Source: Fundidesulfovibrio agrisoli
GTDB lineage: Bacteria; Desulfobacterota; Desulfovibrionia; Desulfovibrionales; Desulfovibrionaceae
Assembly (NCBI RefSeq): GCF_022808715.1
Contig: NZ_JAKZKX010000024.1
Location: 1 to 59,969, forward strand
DNA: 59,969 bases
Direction: 5' to 3'
Shown here: in pieces, positions 29,086 to 40,021 of the stretch
Layout of the letters: the number at the start of each line of letters is the position of its first letter
Position numbering within the stretch: the stretch's first letter is position 1
Position numbers and translations under genes: made by a program
The notes under the pieces: model-generated
Seen by the model: the letters and a program-made list of their open reading frames with translations, nothing else
What the model was told of the DNA's origin: nothing
Database searches by the model: none

Positions 29086-31170
29086 CTAAACCTGCAACGC
29101 GGCGAAGTCCGCGAGCCTGCCCAGCCGGTCCACCAGCGATTTCAGAATATTCAGGCGGCTTTTGCGCAGCCCTTCGTCCTCGCACATCACCATCACCCCG
29201 TCGAAGAAGGCGTCCACACCGGGGCGCAATTCCGCCAGGAGCCCGAACAGGGCGTCGAAATCGTCGTTCTTCCAGAGCTCCTCGAAGCGTCCGGCAGTCT
29301 CCTCCAGCAGGGCTGCCAGGGCCACCTCGGCGGGCTCCACCAGCTTGGCCTTGTCCACCACGCCGTCCAGGGCATCGCTCGCGGCCTGCTTGCGGATGAT
29401 GTTGGCCGCGCGCTTGAAGGCCAGCACGGCCTGGTCGAAGCCGTCGCCCTCGCTGAAGCGCGCCAGGGCGGCCATGCGGGCGTCCAGGGCCCACACGTCG
29501 TCGAAGCCCGCGCCGATGGCGGCGTCAACCACCTGCGGGCGCAGGCCCTTGCCCAGGTACTGGGCCTTGATGCGGGAGCCGAAGAACTCCAGCAGCTTGG
29601 CCTTGGCCTCGGCGGGTTCGAGCTTCCAGCGCACTCCGTCGTAGCCCTCGAAGGCTCGCTCCACCAGCCAGGCCAGGCTCACGCGAAGGCCGCGCTCCAC
29701 CAGGATGCGGCAGATGCCCAGGGCCTGCCTGCGCAGGGCGTAGGGGTCGGCCGCGCCGGTGGGGATCATGTCCAGGCCGAAGCAGCCAGCCAGGGTGTCG
29801 ATCTTGTCGGCCACGGCCAGCAGCGCTCCGGCCTTGCTGGAGGGCACGGGGCTCTCAGGCCCCAGGGGCAGGTACTGCTCGGCCACGGCCTGGGCCACGG
29901 CCTCGTCCTCGCCCTTGCGGCGGGCGTACACGCCGCCCATGACGCCCTGGAGGTCGGCGAATTCGCCCACCATCTCGGAGACAAGGTCGGCCTTGCAGAT
30001 GCGCCCGGCCTGGATCAGCGGCGCGGAGAGCGCGTGGTCAACCTCGCGGGCCAGGGCCGCGCACAGGCTCTCGATGCGGCGGGACTTCTCGCCCATGGAG
30101 CCCAGCGGAGCCAGGAAGGTCACGGATTCGAGCTTGGCCAGCCAGGTCTCGAAGCTGGAGGCCAGGTCGGTCTCCCAGAAGAAGCGGGCGTCCTCCAGGC
30201 GGGCCTTGAGCACGCGCTCCCAGCCTTTGCGCACCAGGGCCACGTCGGTGGGCTTGAGCCCCGCCGTGGTCAGGAAGTGCGGCAGCAGCTCGCCCTGGGC
30301 GTTCTCCACGCCGAAGCTCTTCTGGTGGCTCTCCATGCTGGTCAGCAGCACCTGCCGGGGCAGCTCCAGGTAGCGCTTGTCGAAGTTGCCCAGGATGACC
30401 AGCGGGTATTCCACCAGCCCGCAGACCTCCTCCAGGAGCCTCTCGCCGATGATGGGCTTGCCCCCAACGGCCGCGGCGGCCTTCTCGCACTGCTCGAGGA
30501 TGAGCTCGCGGCGCTTGGCCGGGTCGGCCACCACGGCGGCCTTGTTCTCCAGCGTGGGCAGGTAGTCGGCCGGGGTTGCCAGCTCCCAGGGTCCGGTGCC
30601 CATGACGCGGTGGCCCCAGGTGGTGCGACCGGAGGGCACGCTGGCAACCTCGAAGGGAACCACATCGCCGTCGAGCAGGGCCACGATCCAGCGGATGGGC
30701 CGCCCGAAGGTGTAGTCCAGGCTGCCCCAGTGCATCTTCTTGGGGAAGTTCAGCGCCTTGATGGCAGCCAGGCAGGCGGCGGGCAGCAGGTCCGCGGCCT
30801 TGACGCCCCCGGTGCTCTTGCGCAGGGCCAGGTACTGGCCTTTGGGGGTGTCCACGGTGAACAGGGCGGACATGTCCGCGCCCTGCCCCTTGGCGAAGCC
30901 CAGGGCGGCGGGGGTGGGGTTGCCGGAGGCGTCGTAGGCGGCCTTGACCGGCGGGCCGGTGACCACCTCCTCCTCGCGGCGCTGCTCGGCGTCGAGGCCT
31001 TCGACCATCACGGCCAGGCGGCGGGGCGTCACCCAGGCGCGCAGGCCCGTGAAGCCGAGCTTGCACTGCTCCAACTGGGCGGCCACGGCCTGGCGGAATT
31101 CGTCGGAAAGCGGGGCGAGGAAGCGCGAAGGCATCTCCTCGAAGCCGATTTCAAGTAGAAAGACGGGCAT
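29086..31170 (-). CDS. glyS: Glycyl-tRNA synthetase beta subunit
   Basis: Beta chain of the alpha2-beta2 type glycyl-tRNA synthetase, which supplies tRNA binding. The 694-residue product starts MPVFLLEIGFEEMPSRFLAPL, the family signature. Further family blocks are LRAWVTPRRLAVMVEGL, FPKKMHWGS, RPIRWIVALLDG and the HD-like region (ICKADLVSEMVGEFADLQGVMG). A helical C-terminal domain ends it. It follows glyQ by 11 bp. Length is normal. Confidence 0.97.
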   Translation of the reverse strand: MPVFLLEIGFEEMPSRFLAPLSDEFRQAVAAQLEQCKLGFTGLRAWVTPRRLAVMVEGLDAEQRREEEVVTGPPVKAAYDASGNPTPAALGFAKGQGADMSALFTVDTPKGQYLALRKSTGGVKAADLLPAACLAAIKALNFPKKMHWGSLDYTFGRPIRWIVALLDGDVVPFEVASVPSGRTTWGHRVMGTGPWELATPADYLPTLENKAAVVADPAKRRELILEQCEKAAAAVGGKPIIGERLLEEVCGLVEYPLVILGNFDKRYLELPRQVLLTSMESHQKSFGVENAQGELLPHFLTTAGLKPTDVALVRKGWERVLKARLEDARFFWETDLASSFETWLAKLESVTFLAPLGSMGEKSRRIESLCAALAREVDHALSAPLIQAGRICKADLVSEMVGEFADLQGVMGGVYARRKGEDEAVAQAVAEQYLPLGPESPVPSSKAGALLAVADKIDTLAGCFGLDMIPTGAADPYALRRQALGICRILVERGLRVSLAWLVERAFEGYDGVRWKLEPAEAKAKLLEFFGSRIKAQYLGKGLRPQVVDAAIGAGFDDVWALDARMAALARFSEGDGFDQAVLAFKRAANIIRKQAASDALDGVVDKAKLVEPAEVALAALLEETAGRFEELWKNDDFDALFGLLAELRPGVDAFFDGVMVMCEDEGLRKSRLNILKSLVDRLGRLADFAALQV

Positions 31171-31181
31171 GATGGCTTCCT

Positions 31182-32051
<870 letters not shown>

Positions 32052-32076
32052 GCGGACTCCTCTGGAGTAAAAGGCG

Positions 32077-32826
32077 TCAGATGCGCCTAAACGAGCCGTG
32101 GTCCCAGGTCAAGCCCAGGTGGTATTCAACGAAAAGGTCAAGGGCGCGCCCGCACTCCATGCGCGCCTGCGGGTCCAGCGCCATGCCGGCCCACTGCTCC
32201 GCCGCGCCCTCGGCCACGCACCGCAGCACTTCGAGCGACCCGCGACCCAGGTGCGCCTGCGCGCCCTTGCCGTACTGGGCGCAGTCGCGACAATACAGCC
32301 TGCCCTGCTCCACCAACATCCTGGTGGACTGGGCCTCGTCCAGCGGCACGCCGCAGCGGGCGCAGGAGTGCAGGTCCGGCTTGAAGCCCTGGTCGAAGGC
32401 CATGCGCGCCCGGAAGAACAGCGGCATGAGCCTGTTCACCGATTCGCAGCCCTCCATGGCGGCCAGGGTGGAAAGCAGCAGGTCGTAGGCCGCCTCGCTT
32501 CCGGGGAGCCCCAGGTGAGCGGCATCCAGAAATTTCAGGCAGTTGACGGCCATGCCCAGGCGTTCGCCGTCCTGGCGCAGGCGCGGGTGGGACGCGATGA
32601 GCGAGCCTTCCAGCAGGTAGGTGTAGCCTGTGCCCCCCTGGGACTTCACCTTGAAATTCACTACGTTGAACGGGTCCAGGCAGCCCAGGAAGCGCCTGCG
32701 GCTCACGGAGCCGCCAAAGGCGAAGGCGTTGAACACACCCTTGCGCGGCGAGAAAAGCCGCACCCAGGCGTCCACCTCCCTGAACCGCCCGACCTTGAGC
32801 ACCAGGGCTTTTTCCGTGGATTCCAT
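32077..32826 (-). CDS. recO: DNA repair protein RecO
   Basis: Loads RecA onto SSB-coated single strands in the RecFOR pathway. The 249-residue product has the N-terminal OB fold ([26 protein letters not shown]), a helical middle, and a zinc-binding pattern CARCG then CRDC (about 157-180). An ending [18 protein letters not shown] fits RecO. It starts 3 bp after the rodZ stop, so it is translated as part of the same transcript. Confidence 0.93.
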   Translation of the reverse strand: MESTEKALVLKVGRFREVDAWVRLFSPRKGVFNAFAFGGSVSRRRFLGCLDPFNVVNFKVKSQGGTGYTYLLEGSLIASHPRLRQDGERLGMAVNCLKFLDAAHLGLPGSEAAYDLLLSTLAAMEGCESVNRLMPLFFRARMAFDQGFKPDLHSCARCGVPLDEAQSTRMLVEQGRLYCRDCAQYGKGAQAHLGRGSLEVLRCVAEGAAEQWAGMALDPQARMECGRALDLFVEYHLGLTWDHGSFRRI

Positions 32827-32829
32827 GCG

Positions 32830-33816
32830 CTAGGGGAAGGTGACGGTCCGCCCTTCGAGCTTGCCGCCTTCCAGCGGATAGTCCTTGCCGTTGAGCTTGG
32901 CCGCGACGGCCCCGGCGTTCAGAAAGCGCACGGTGACCTTGTCGTTGAAGCGCAGGGCCAGGCGCTGCCCCTTGAGCAGGGAGAACGTGCGGGTCTGGCC
33001 GTCCTCGAGGGTGACCTCCAGGCGCGCGGGCTGGGTGGCGTTCAACTCCACGCCCTGCTTGCCGGACGTGCCGAAGTTGGCCTCCGCGGCCAGGGCCGCG
33101 GGGGAGACGTCCTGCCCGGGAGCGGCGCTCTGCTGCGCGGCGGGGGCCTTGGGCGCGGAGCTGCCGGTGGCCAGCACGTCGCGCGCGGGGGCACCCTCGC
33201 CCGTGGCGGGCTGGGGCTTGGCCTCGGCTTCGGGCTTCTGCGGGGCCTGCTTGGCGGAGTCCGCGGGCTTCGGAGCCGTCGGGGACTGGGGCGCGGCCTG
33301 GGGCGCGGCCTGCGGTGCGGGTTGCTGCGCGGCCTTCTCGGGGGAGCTGAACAGTTTCTGAAACTCCTCCAGGGGGAGGCTCACCTTGAAGTTCGAGAAG
33401 AAGAAAAACCAGACCAGCCCGCCGAACACCAGCAGCAGCGGCACCCCGAGCCAGAGCGAGGGCCGGAAACCGGAGCCCGTGGCGATGGACGGCACGGACA
33501 GCTTGCGCTCCTTCAGCGGGGCGGGGATGTCGCGCGGCTCCAGCCGCTGGGGAGCCTCGCGCACATGGTCGTCGTCGGCGCGGTAATGGTTGGAGAGCAC
33601 CCGGCCCATCTCCTCGGGATCAAGGCCAACCAGCTTGGCGTAATTCTTGACGAATCCCTTGGCGTAAACGGGATGCGGCAGTTCCTTGGTGCGCCCTTCC
33701 TCAAGGGCGACCAGGTACTTTTTGCTGATCTTGATCTCGGTGGCGGCCTGCTCCAGGCTGATGCCCAGGCGTTCCCGCTCCTGGCGCAGCAGCGCGCCCA
33801 TTTCCTCGAGGGTCAT
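32830..33816 (-). CDS. rodZ: RodZ-like helix-turn-helix membrane protein
   Basis: Cytoskeletal-type protein linking MreB to the membrane and cell-wall machinery. The 328-residue product has an N-terminal HTH (LLRQERERLGISLEQAATEIKISKKYLVALEEG), a membrane helix near 122-142 (LWLGVPLLLVFGGLVWFFFF), and a Pro/Ala/Gln linker. The C-terminal domain resembles DUF4115 (LEVTLEDGQTRTFSLLKGQRLALR). This order is that of RodZ. It lies between surA-like and recO genes, with no mreB in the window. Confidence 0.9.
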   Translation of the reverse strand: MTLEEMGALLRQERERLGISLEQAATEIKISKKYLVALEEGRTKELPHPVYAKGFVKNYAKLVGLDPEEMGRVLSNHYRADDDHVREAPQRLEPRDIPAPLKERKLSVPSIATGSGFRPSLWLGVPLLLVFGGLVWFFFFSNFKVSLPLEEFQKLFSSPEKAAQQPAPQAAPQAAPQSPTAPKPADSAKQAPQKPEAEAKPQPATGEGAPARDVLATGSSAPKAPAAQQSAAPGQDVSPAALAAEANFGTSGKQGVELNATQPARLEVTLEDGQTRTFSLLKGQRLALRFNDKVTVRFLNAGAVAAKLNGKDYPLEGGKLEGRTVTFP

Positions 33817-33845
33817 TGGTAGTCCTTACAACAGCCTCAGTTGGA

Positions 33846-34802
33846 TCAAAGATTGATTTTGATGACGGACTTGGCGCGCAGCTTGTCCATGTACTCGGTG
33901 AACTGCTTCTCCAGCTTGACGCGGTAGATGCGCTCCTGGATCTCGTCGTGCATGCTCTCCAGGGAGGGCACGCTGGAGGCCGCCGGAGCCTGGGCGGCGG
34001 CATCGCCGCCGACGGTCAGCAGCACGGGCTTGCCGTCGAGCAGCACGGGCTGGCTCACGCCGCCGGGCTGGGTGTCCTGCAGGGCCTGGCGCAGTTCGGG
34101 CGCGAGGTCCTTGAGTTCGACCTTGCCGATGTCGCCGCCCTGGTCGGCGCCGGGGCCGATGGAGTGTTTGCGCGCGGCGTCGGCGAAGCTGATCTGGCCG
34201 CTGGCGATGCGCTGGCGCAGGGCCTTGGCCTCGTCCATCTTGGCCACCATGATGAGGCCCACGCGCTGGCCGGTCTGCACGCGCAGGTCGCCCTTGTTCT
34301 CGTCGTAGTATTTGCGGATCTCGTCCTCGCTGACCAGCACCTTGCGCTGCACCATGTAGCCCAGGAGCTGCTTCTTGAGGATGTCCTTCTTGATGCTGTC
34401 GGCGAACTGCTTGCGGGACATTCCCTCCAGGCGCAACTGCTGGACGAACTGCTCCTCGCTGATCTTTCCCTTCTCCCGCATTTCCTTGATGCGGGCCTCA
34501 ACCTCGGCGTCGGAGATGTTGACCTTCATCCTGACGGCTTCCTGGCGCAGCAGGATATCCTCCACCATGGAGGCCAGGATGCGCGACTGCAGCTCCTTGT
34601 TGACGGACGAGTTGGGGTCGTACGGCTTCTTCTCCACCTGGGTGACGTAGAGGCGCACGCGCTCGTTGAGTTCGAAGAGGGTTATCATCTCGCCGTTAAC
34701 CTGCGCCACCACCTTGTCCACCACCTGTTGGGCGGCGTTGGCGGTTGCAACCAGGGAGACGGACAGCAGCACGGCGGCAAGCAGACGGGGGAACAGGGAC
34801 AA
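33846..34802 (-). CDS. surA: SurA-like periplasmic peptidyl-prolyl isomerase/chaperone
   Basis: Folding factor for outer-membrane proteins. The 318-residue product has a signal peptide (LLAAVLLSVSLVATANA), an N-terminal chaperone domain (VVDKVVAQVNGEMITLFELNERV), and one parvulin-like domain (GLIMVAKMDEAKALRQRI to GKPVLLTVGGD). Two parvulin domains are usual in E. coli SurA; only one is seen here. The start codon is TTG (34800-34802), with GGAGG 6 bp upstream. It follows the PPIase lipoprotein gene by 97 bp. Confidence 0.85.
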   Translation of the reverse strand: MSLFPRLLAAVLLSVSLVATANAAQQVVDKVVAQVNGEMITLFELNERVRLYVTQVEKKPYDPNSSVNKELQSRILASMVEDILLRQEAVRMKVNISDAEVEARIKEMREKGKISEEQFVQQLRLEGMSRKQFADSIKKDILKKQLLGYMVQRKVLVSEDEIRKYYDENKGDLRVQTGQRVGLIMVAKMDEAKALRQRIASGQISFADAARKHSIGPGADQGGDIGKVELKDLAPELRQALQDTQPGGVSQPVLLDGKPVLLTVGGDAAAQAPAASSVPSLESMHDEIQERIYRVKLEKQFTEYMDKLRAKSVIKINL

Positions 34803-34899
34803 TGGTATCCTCCAAGAAGGCTGGATGGCCGGAGTCGGGACCGGCCTTGCGGCGAGCCCCTTGTATGCTGTTTTGTTTGCCTATGCAACGAGGCGGCCT

Positions 34900-35832
34900 C
34901 TAGCCGCCGCCTTTTTCGGGAACAAGGGCCGGGCTTATCTGCAGCACCGCGCCGGAGAGGGCTTTTTCCAGCCAGGCGGAGAACTCCGCGGCCAGTTTGG
35001 CCTCGGCAAGGCGCTTTTCCACCAGGGGATAGACTTGCGCCACGCCCTCCACCCGGGGTTCGGAGCGCTCCAGCAGCAAAAGAGCCTGGAACCCCGCTCC
35101 GCCCGCAGCCATGGGACCCGCCTGCCCGGGCTTGAGCCCGGCCAGTGTGTCCCGCCATTTGCGGGGCAGGCTCTCCACGGTGCCCGCCTGGGTCTGGATG
35201 GAGACGTCGTCGAAGACGGTGAGCAGGTCCACGGGGTCCTTGGCCTTGGCCGCCGCCTCCAAGGCTTTTTTCAGGCTCTCGGCGTTCTTTGATTCGATCC
35301 GCAGGAATTTAACGGCGGCCGGCTGGGCGAACTCCCTGGAGTGCTCCTTGTAGTAGGCCTGCACCTCGATGGGCGCGATCACCACGCGCGGCCGCAGCAC
35401 CTGGGCGATGAGCGTGTCCATGGCCAGGCGGGCGCGCAGCCTCTCCCGCCAGATGGCCGGCTCCACCCCCTCCTCGGCCATGGTCAGCTCGAAGGCGTTG
35501 CCGGGGTAGCCGTCGCGCAGGGCGGTCTCGGCGCGCAGCACGTCGGCCTCGCCCGGCTCCAGGCCGCGTTTTTCGAGCTCCTGGGCCACCAGTGAATCCA
35601 CCACCAGCACGGCCAGTGCCTGCCCGTATTCGCTCCTCAGCCGCTTGAGCTCCTCCCCCTCCCCTCCGGGCTGGACGTAGAGCTTGAGCCCGTGCACGAA
35701 CTCCAGGGTCTTCAGGCTCACGGGCCTGCCGTTGACCAGGGCCACCACGCCCGGCTCCATGGGCTCGCCGCCGCACCCGGCGAGGCTCACGGCCGCCAGC
35801 AGGAGGCCCGCCAGCAGAAGGCCGCGCATCAC
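34900..35832 (-). CDS. Parvulin-type PPIase lipoprotein (PrsA/SurA-like)
   Basis: A 310-residue protein with a lipoprotein signal peptide whose lipobox is LAGC (Cys20). A SurA_N-like helical domain (VALVNGRPVSLKTLEF, then ALAVLVVDSLVAQELEKRGL) is followed by a degenerate parvulin region (VKFLRIESKNAESLKKALEAA to GGAGFQALLLLERSEPR). It should act as a periplasmic folding chaperone. Its ATG overlaps the mfd stop by 4 bp, so the two genes are coupled. Enzyme activity is uncertain; it may be chaperone-only. Confidence 0.83.
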   Translation of the reverse strand: MMRGLLLAGLLLAAVSLAGCGGEPMEPGVVALVNGRPVSLKTLEFVHGLKLYVQPGGEGEELKRLRSEYGQALAVLVVDSLVAQELEKRGLEPGEADVLRAETALRDGYPGNAFELTMAEEGVEPAIWRERLRARLAMDTLIAQVLRPRVVIAPIEVQAYYKEHSREFAQPAAVKFLRIESKNAESLKKALEAAAKAKDPVDLLTVFDDVSIQTQAGTVESLPRKWRDTLAGLKPGQAGPMAAGGAGFQALLLLERSEPRVEGVAQVYPLVEKRLAEAKLAAEFSAWLEKALSGAVLQISPALVPEKGGG

Positions 35833-38800
35833 GGAGCCAGCCCCGCAAGCTCTTTGGCCGCGTAGAGCAGGTTCTCGCGCACGGCGCCCTCCTGGGGCAG
35901 GCGGAGGTCCAGCTTGGCGGGCGGCAGCAGCTTCACCCAGCCCTGGCGCGGCGCGATCCAGGCCAGCAGGGCCTCGGGCGAGAGCGAGGCGGCCTGGGCG
36001 TCCCAGGTGAGGGCCAGCTTGGCGGGGTGGACGTCCGCCTTGCGCACGCCGAGTTTGGTCAGGATGCGCTTGAGGCCCAGCACGGCGGCGAAGTTCTCCA
36101 CTTCCTCGGGCGGATGGCCCCAGAGGTCGCGGATGTCGGCCAGCACCTCGGCCAGCTCGGCCTCGCCCTGGGCCGTGGTCATCCGCTTGTAGAGGCGCAG
36201 CCGCTCCTTGGAGTCGGGCACGTAGGTCTCGGGGATGCGCGCGGGGATGCCCAGGTTGAGCTCGGTCTCCACCTCCTCGCGGGGCGGCTCGCCCTTGACC
36301 CGGCGGACCTCCTCGTCGAGCATCTCCAGGAAGAGGTCCAGGCCGATCTTGGCGATGTGCCCGGACTGGGCCTCGCCCAGGATGTTGCCCGCGCCGCGCA
36401 GGCGCAGGTCCTCCATGGCGATCTGGAAGCCCGCGCCCAGGTAGTCCATGTCCAGGATGACCTGCAGGCGCTTGCGGGCCAGCTCGGGCACGCGGTCGAG
36501 CGACGGCACCACGAAGTAGGCGTAGGCCTGGCGCTCCGAGCGCCCCACCCGGCCGCGCAGCTGGTAGAGCTGGCCCAGGCCGAACATCTGGGCGTTGTCC
36601 ACCACCAGGGTGTTGGCCCGGGGGAAATCCAGCCCGGATTCGATGATGGCCGTGCAGACCAGCACGTCTATTTCGCCGTGCCAGAACTTGTGCATGGACT
36701 CTTCCAGGTCCTTCTCGGCCATCTGGCCGTGGGCCATGCCGATGCGCGCGCCCGGGGCGATCTTGCGCACGAAGTCCCCTGCGGCGGCCAGGCTGTGCAC
36801 GCGGTTGTGCACCCAGAACACCTGCCCGCCCCGCTCCAGCTCACGGCCCACGATGTTGGCCAGCATGGCCTCGTCGCGCTCCACCAGGGCCGTCTCCACC
36901 ACCTTGCGGTCGGCGGGCGGGGTCTCCATCACGGAGAGCCCCCGGATGCCGGAGAGCGAAAGCTGCAAGGTGCGCGGAATGGGCGTGGCCGAGAGGGTGA
37001 GGGCGTCCACGTTCTTCTTGAGGGTCTTGAGCTTTTCCTTGTGCTTGACGCCGAAGCGCTGCTCCTCGTCGAGGATGATGAGCCCCAGGCGCGGGAAGCT
37101 CACATCCTTCGAGAGCAGGCGGTGCGTGCCGATGAGGATGTCCAGCTCGCCCTTGGCGGCCTGCTCCGTGACCAGCTTGGCCCGCTTGGGCGGCACGAAG
37201 CGCGAGAGCATGCCCACGTTGACGGGGAAGCCCTCCAGGCGCTTGACGAAATTCTGGTAGTGCTGCTCGGCCAGCACCGTGGTGGGGCACAAGAGGGCCA
37301 CCTGCTTGCCGTCCAGCACGGCGCGGAAGGCGGCGCGCATGGCCACCTCGGTCTTGCCGAAGCCCACGTCGCCGCAGACCAGGCGGTCCATGGGTTCGGG
37401 GCGCTCCATGTCCTCCAGCACGTCGGAGATGGCGCGCTCCTGGTCGGGGGTCTCCTCGAAGCCGAAGGTGGCCTCGAACTCCCAGTACAGCTCGTTGACC
37501 GGCCCGTAGGCGTAGCCCTTGGCCACCCGGCGATAGGCGTACATCTCCACCAGGTCCTGGGCGATCTTCTCGATGGCCTTGCGGGCCTTTTCCCGGCTGG
37601 TCTTCCAGCGGGCGCCGCCCAGGCGGTCCAGGGAGGGGTCGGTACCCTCGGGGCCCTTGTAGCGCTGCACCAGGCCCAGGCGGTCCACCGGCAGGTAGAG
37701 CTTGTCCCCGCCGTCGAAGAGCAGCAGCAGATAATCGTTGGCGGCCTGGTCCACGGAGAGGCGGGTCAGCTCCTCGAAGCGGGCGAGGCCGTAGTCGCGG
37801 TGCACCAGCAGGTCGCCGAGGTTGAGGTCGTCGAAGGCGGTGAGGCCCTTGAAGCCCTTCTCCGGCTTGGGGCGGGCGGCCTTGCTCGCCCCGGGCTGGA
37901 TCACGTCCTCCGGCAGGACCAGGCAGTTGTTCCAGCCCAGCTCCATGCCGCGCCGCAACGGTGAGATCAGGGCGTAGAGCCCGGGCCGCCCCGCCGGGGC
38001 CTCCTGCGAGAAGGCGAAGCCCTCGTGCTCGGCCAGCTTGAGGAACTTCTTGCGGGATTGGCGCGAGTGGAAGGAGAACAGCACCTGCCTGCGCTCCTCC
38101 TGCCACTGCTTGAGCCCGGCCACCAGGGTGCTCCAGGGACGGCGGGCCTCGTCGGGGCGCCAGAACAGGTCGGCGAAGTTGTCGATGTGGCGCTCGGGCA
38201 GGTCGGTGCCGTGCTTCTCGCGCCCGATGACCAGATCCTCGAACACCAGCTGGGGCCTGTCCATCCAGGTCCGGCGCGACATTGCCTCGGGCCAGACCAG
38301 CTGGTGCCTGGGCCAGGGGAAGCCCTGCGCCCCGGCCAGCTTCTCCAGCTCCGTGACCCAGGCCAGCTCCTGCTCCTCCAGGCGGGGGCGCAGGCTGGCG
38401 GACTGGTGCAGCACGAACACGGCGTTCTTGGGCAGCCAGCGCTCCAGGGGCACGGGGGCCTCGTAGTAGAGCCCGGGCCAGATGTTGCCGTCACCGCGCA
38501 GGAGCATGTCCTCCATGTGGGCCTGGGCCGAGCGGTTGAGCTCGCCGGTCTGGGCCAGCCTGGCCCAGTTGGCGCGGGCCTGCTCCTTGAACTCCTCCGA
38601 GAGGATGGCCGGGGCCACCGGCAGGATGGAGACGCGCTCCAGCGGGGCCTGGGAGCGCTGCGAGCCCGCGTCGAACAGGCGGATGCTCTCCAGGGTGTCG
38701 CCGAAGAACTCCAGGCGCACGGGCTGGTCGTAGCCGGGGGGGAAGATGTCCAGCAGGTCGCCGCGCAGGGCCATGTCGCCCGGCAGGGAGGCCATGCCCA

Positions 38801-39272
38801 CGCGCTTGTAGCCCCAGAGCACGGTCTGATCCAGGATCATCTCCGGGGAGATCTCCTCCCCGGCGCGCAGCTCCAGAACGTTGTGCGCAAGCGCCGCCGG
38901 AGGCGGCCACTTGGGCAGCAGGTTGTCCACGGAGAGGCAGAGAATCCTGGGCTCCACGTCGCTGGCGCAGGCCTGCAGGAAGGCCCAGCGTTTGGCCCAG
39001 AGCGCCGCTCCCGGGGGCGCGGGCGTGTAGGACGGCAGGGCCGCCCAGGGGCGCTCCGGCCCGGCTGGGGCATCCTGGGGGAAATAGAGCTGCATGAGCG
39101 CCGTGAGCTGGGCCATGTCGGCCGCGCCCGGGGCGAGGACGACAACGGGCCTGCCCTTGGCGCGGATGTCGCGGCAGAGGCTGACCAGGCTGCCCGGCCC
39201 GCTCTTGTAGACGCTGAGCGACTGGGCCTTGCCCGACAGCAGTTCGTTCAGTGGCAGTTGTAAATTGGCCAT
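35829..39272 (-). CDS. mfd: Transcription-repair coupling factor
   Basis: Removes RNA polymerase stalled at lesions and recruits UvrA. The 1147-residue product has an N-terminal UvrB-like region, a CarD-like RNA polymerase interaction domain (LNLGDLLVHRDYGLARFEEL, near 484), and RecG-like helicase motifs. The helicase blocks are DRLVCGDVGFGKTEVAMRAAF, LCPTTVLAEQHYQNF, LIILDEEQRFGVKHKE, LSATPIPRTLQ and QLRGRVGRSERQAY. A TRCF C-terminal domain ends it. It is first in the leftward operon, overlapping the PPIase gene. Confidence 0.97.
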   Translation of the reverse strand: MANLQLPLNELLSGKAQSLSVYKSGPGSLVSLCRDIRAKGRPVVVLAPGAADMAQLTALMQLYFPQDAPAGPERPWAALPSYTPAPPGAALWAKRWAFLQACASDVEPRILCLSVDNLLPKWPPPAALAHNVLELRAGEEISPEMILDQTVLWGYKRVGMASLPGDMALRGDLLDIFPPGYDQPVRLEFFGDTLESIRLFDAGSQRSQAPLERVSILPVAPAILSEEFKEQARANWARLAQTGELNRSAQAHMEDMLLRGDGNIWPGLYYEAPVPLERWLPKNAVFVLHQSASLRPRLEEQELAWVTELEKLAGAQGFPWPRHQLVWPEAMSRRTWMDRPQLVFEDLVIGREKHGTDLPERHIDNFADLFWRPDEARRPWSTLVAGLKQWQEERRQVLFSFHSRQSRKKFLKLAEHEGFAFSQEAPAGRPGLYALISPLRRGMELGWNNCLVLPEDVIQPGASKAARPKPEKGFKGLTAFDDLNLGDLLVHRDYGLARFEELTRLSVDQAANDYLLLLFDGGDKLYLPVDRLGLVQRYKGPEGTDPSLDRLGGARWKTSREKARKAIEKIAQDLVEMYAYRRVAKGYAYGPVNELYWEFEATFGFEETPDQERAISDVLEDMERPEPMDRLVCGDVGFGKTEVAMRAAFRAVLDGKQVALLCPTTVLAEQHYQNFVKRLEGFPVNVGMLSRFVPPKRAKLVTEQAAKGELDILIGTHRLLSKDVSFPRLGLIILDEEQRFGVKHKEKLKTLKKNVDALTLSATPIPRTLQLSLSGIRGLSVMETPPADRKVVETALVERDEAMLANIVGRELERGGQVFWVHNRVHSLAAAGDFVRKIAPGARIGMAHGQMAEKDLEESMHKFWHGEIDVLVCTAIIESGLDFPRANTLVVDNAQMFGLGQLYQLRGRVGRSERQAYAYFVVPSLDRVPELARKRLQVILDMDYLGAGFQIAMEDLRLRGAGNILGEAQSGHIAKIGLDLFLEMLDEEVRRVKGEPPREEVETELNLGIPARIPETYVPDSKERLRLYKRMTTAQGEAELAEVLADIRDLWGHPPEEVENFAAVLGLKRILTKLGVRKADVHPAKLALTWDAQAASLSPEALLAWIAPRQGWVKLLPPAKLDLRLPQEGAVRENLLYAAKELAGLAP

Positions 39273-39285
39273 GGGCCTAACGGCG

Positions 39286-39315
39286 AAAAGCCGCCGGTCC
39301 TCTCGGGACGGCGGC
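39286..39315 (-). terminator. Rho-independent terminator of cheW
   Basis: Near-perfect 11-bp arms (39290-39300 with 39305-39315) and a 4-base loop are followed by T residues on the minus strand. It separates cheW from mfd. Confidence 0.8.
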
Positions 39316-39340
39316 CTGTTCGGTTGGTTGGGGTTTGCGC

Positions 39341-39817
39341 TTACGCCCCGGAGAGCGTCTCTTGCTCCTCATGGGAGAGCAGTCTGTCGAGATCGAGCAG
39401 GATGAGCAGCCGGTCCTCCAGCTTGCCCACGCCGCTGATGTATTCCGATTCCATGCCGGAGACCACGGGCGGCGGCGGTTCCACCGTGCTGGAGGGTATG
39501 CGCAGCACCTCGGAGACCGAATCCACCACGAAACCGACGATCATGCCGTTGATCTCGATCACGATGATCCGGGTGTTCTTGTCGTGGCTGCGCGCCTCCA
39601 GGCCGAAGCGCCTGCGCAGGTCGATGATGGGGATGACCTTGCCCCGCAGGTTGATCACGCCCTCCACGAATTCGGGGGCGCGCGGAACCCGCGTGATCTC
39701 CATCATGCGGATGATCTCCTGAACTTTCAGGATATCCACGCCGAACTCCTCATCGCCGATGCTGAAAGTCACCAGCTGCATGAGTTCCGCGTCTTGCTTC
39801 TTCTGAACCTCGTCCAT
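39341..39817 (-). CDS. cheW: Chemotaxis coupling protein CheW
   Basis: Links chemoreceptors to the CheA kinase. The 158-residue product has the CheW beta fold: LVTFSIGDEEFGVDILKVQEII, the signature VEGVINLRGKVIPIIDLRRRFGL, IIVIEINGMIVGFVVDSVSEVL, and the C-terminal DRLLILLDLDRLL. GGAGG and AAGG both lie upstream of the ATG. It is a single gene with its own terminator. No cheA or receptor gene is nearby in the window. Confidence 0.95.
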   Translation of the reverse strand: MDEVQKKQDAELMQLVTFSIGDEEFGVDILKVQEIIRMMEITRVPRAPEFVEGVINLRGKVIPIIDLRRRFGLEARSHDKNTRIIVIEINGMIVGFVVDSVSEVLRIPSSTVEPPPPVVSGMESEYISGVGKLEDRLLILLDLDRLLSHEEQETLSGA

Positions 39818-40021
39818 CCTTGTGATACCTCCAAAGGCGAGCAGGCAGGCACGAATCGTGCGTGCAGGATGGGCCCGCGCCAGGGCGAAGCGTTACCCGT
39901 ATTCGTTTGAGGAGGCAACACCCATGTGGCGGCCCTCCCCGCGCAGCCCGCGCTTGCAATTATCGGCAGGTGGTATAAGGATGCCGGGGCCGGGAGCTTC
40001 CGGCGGAGGCATATACGCTTT

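Noticed and set aside
39940-40021. Sigma54 promoter before the small acidic gene
   Set aside because: A TTGCA-like -12 element is present but no GG at the required -24 distance.
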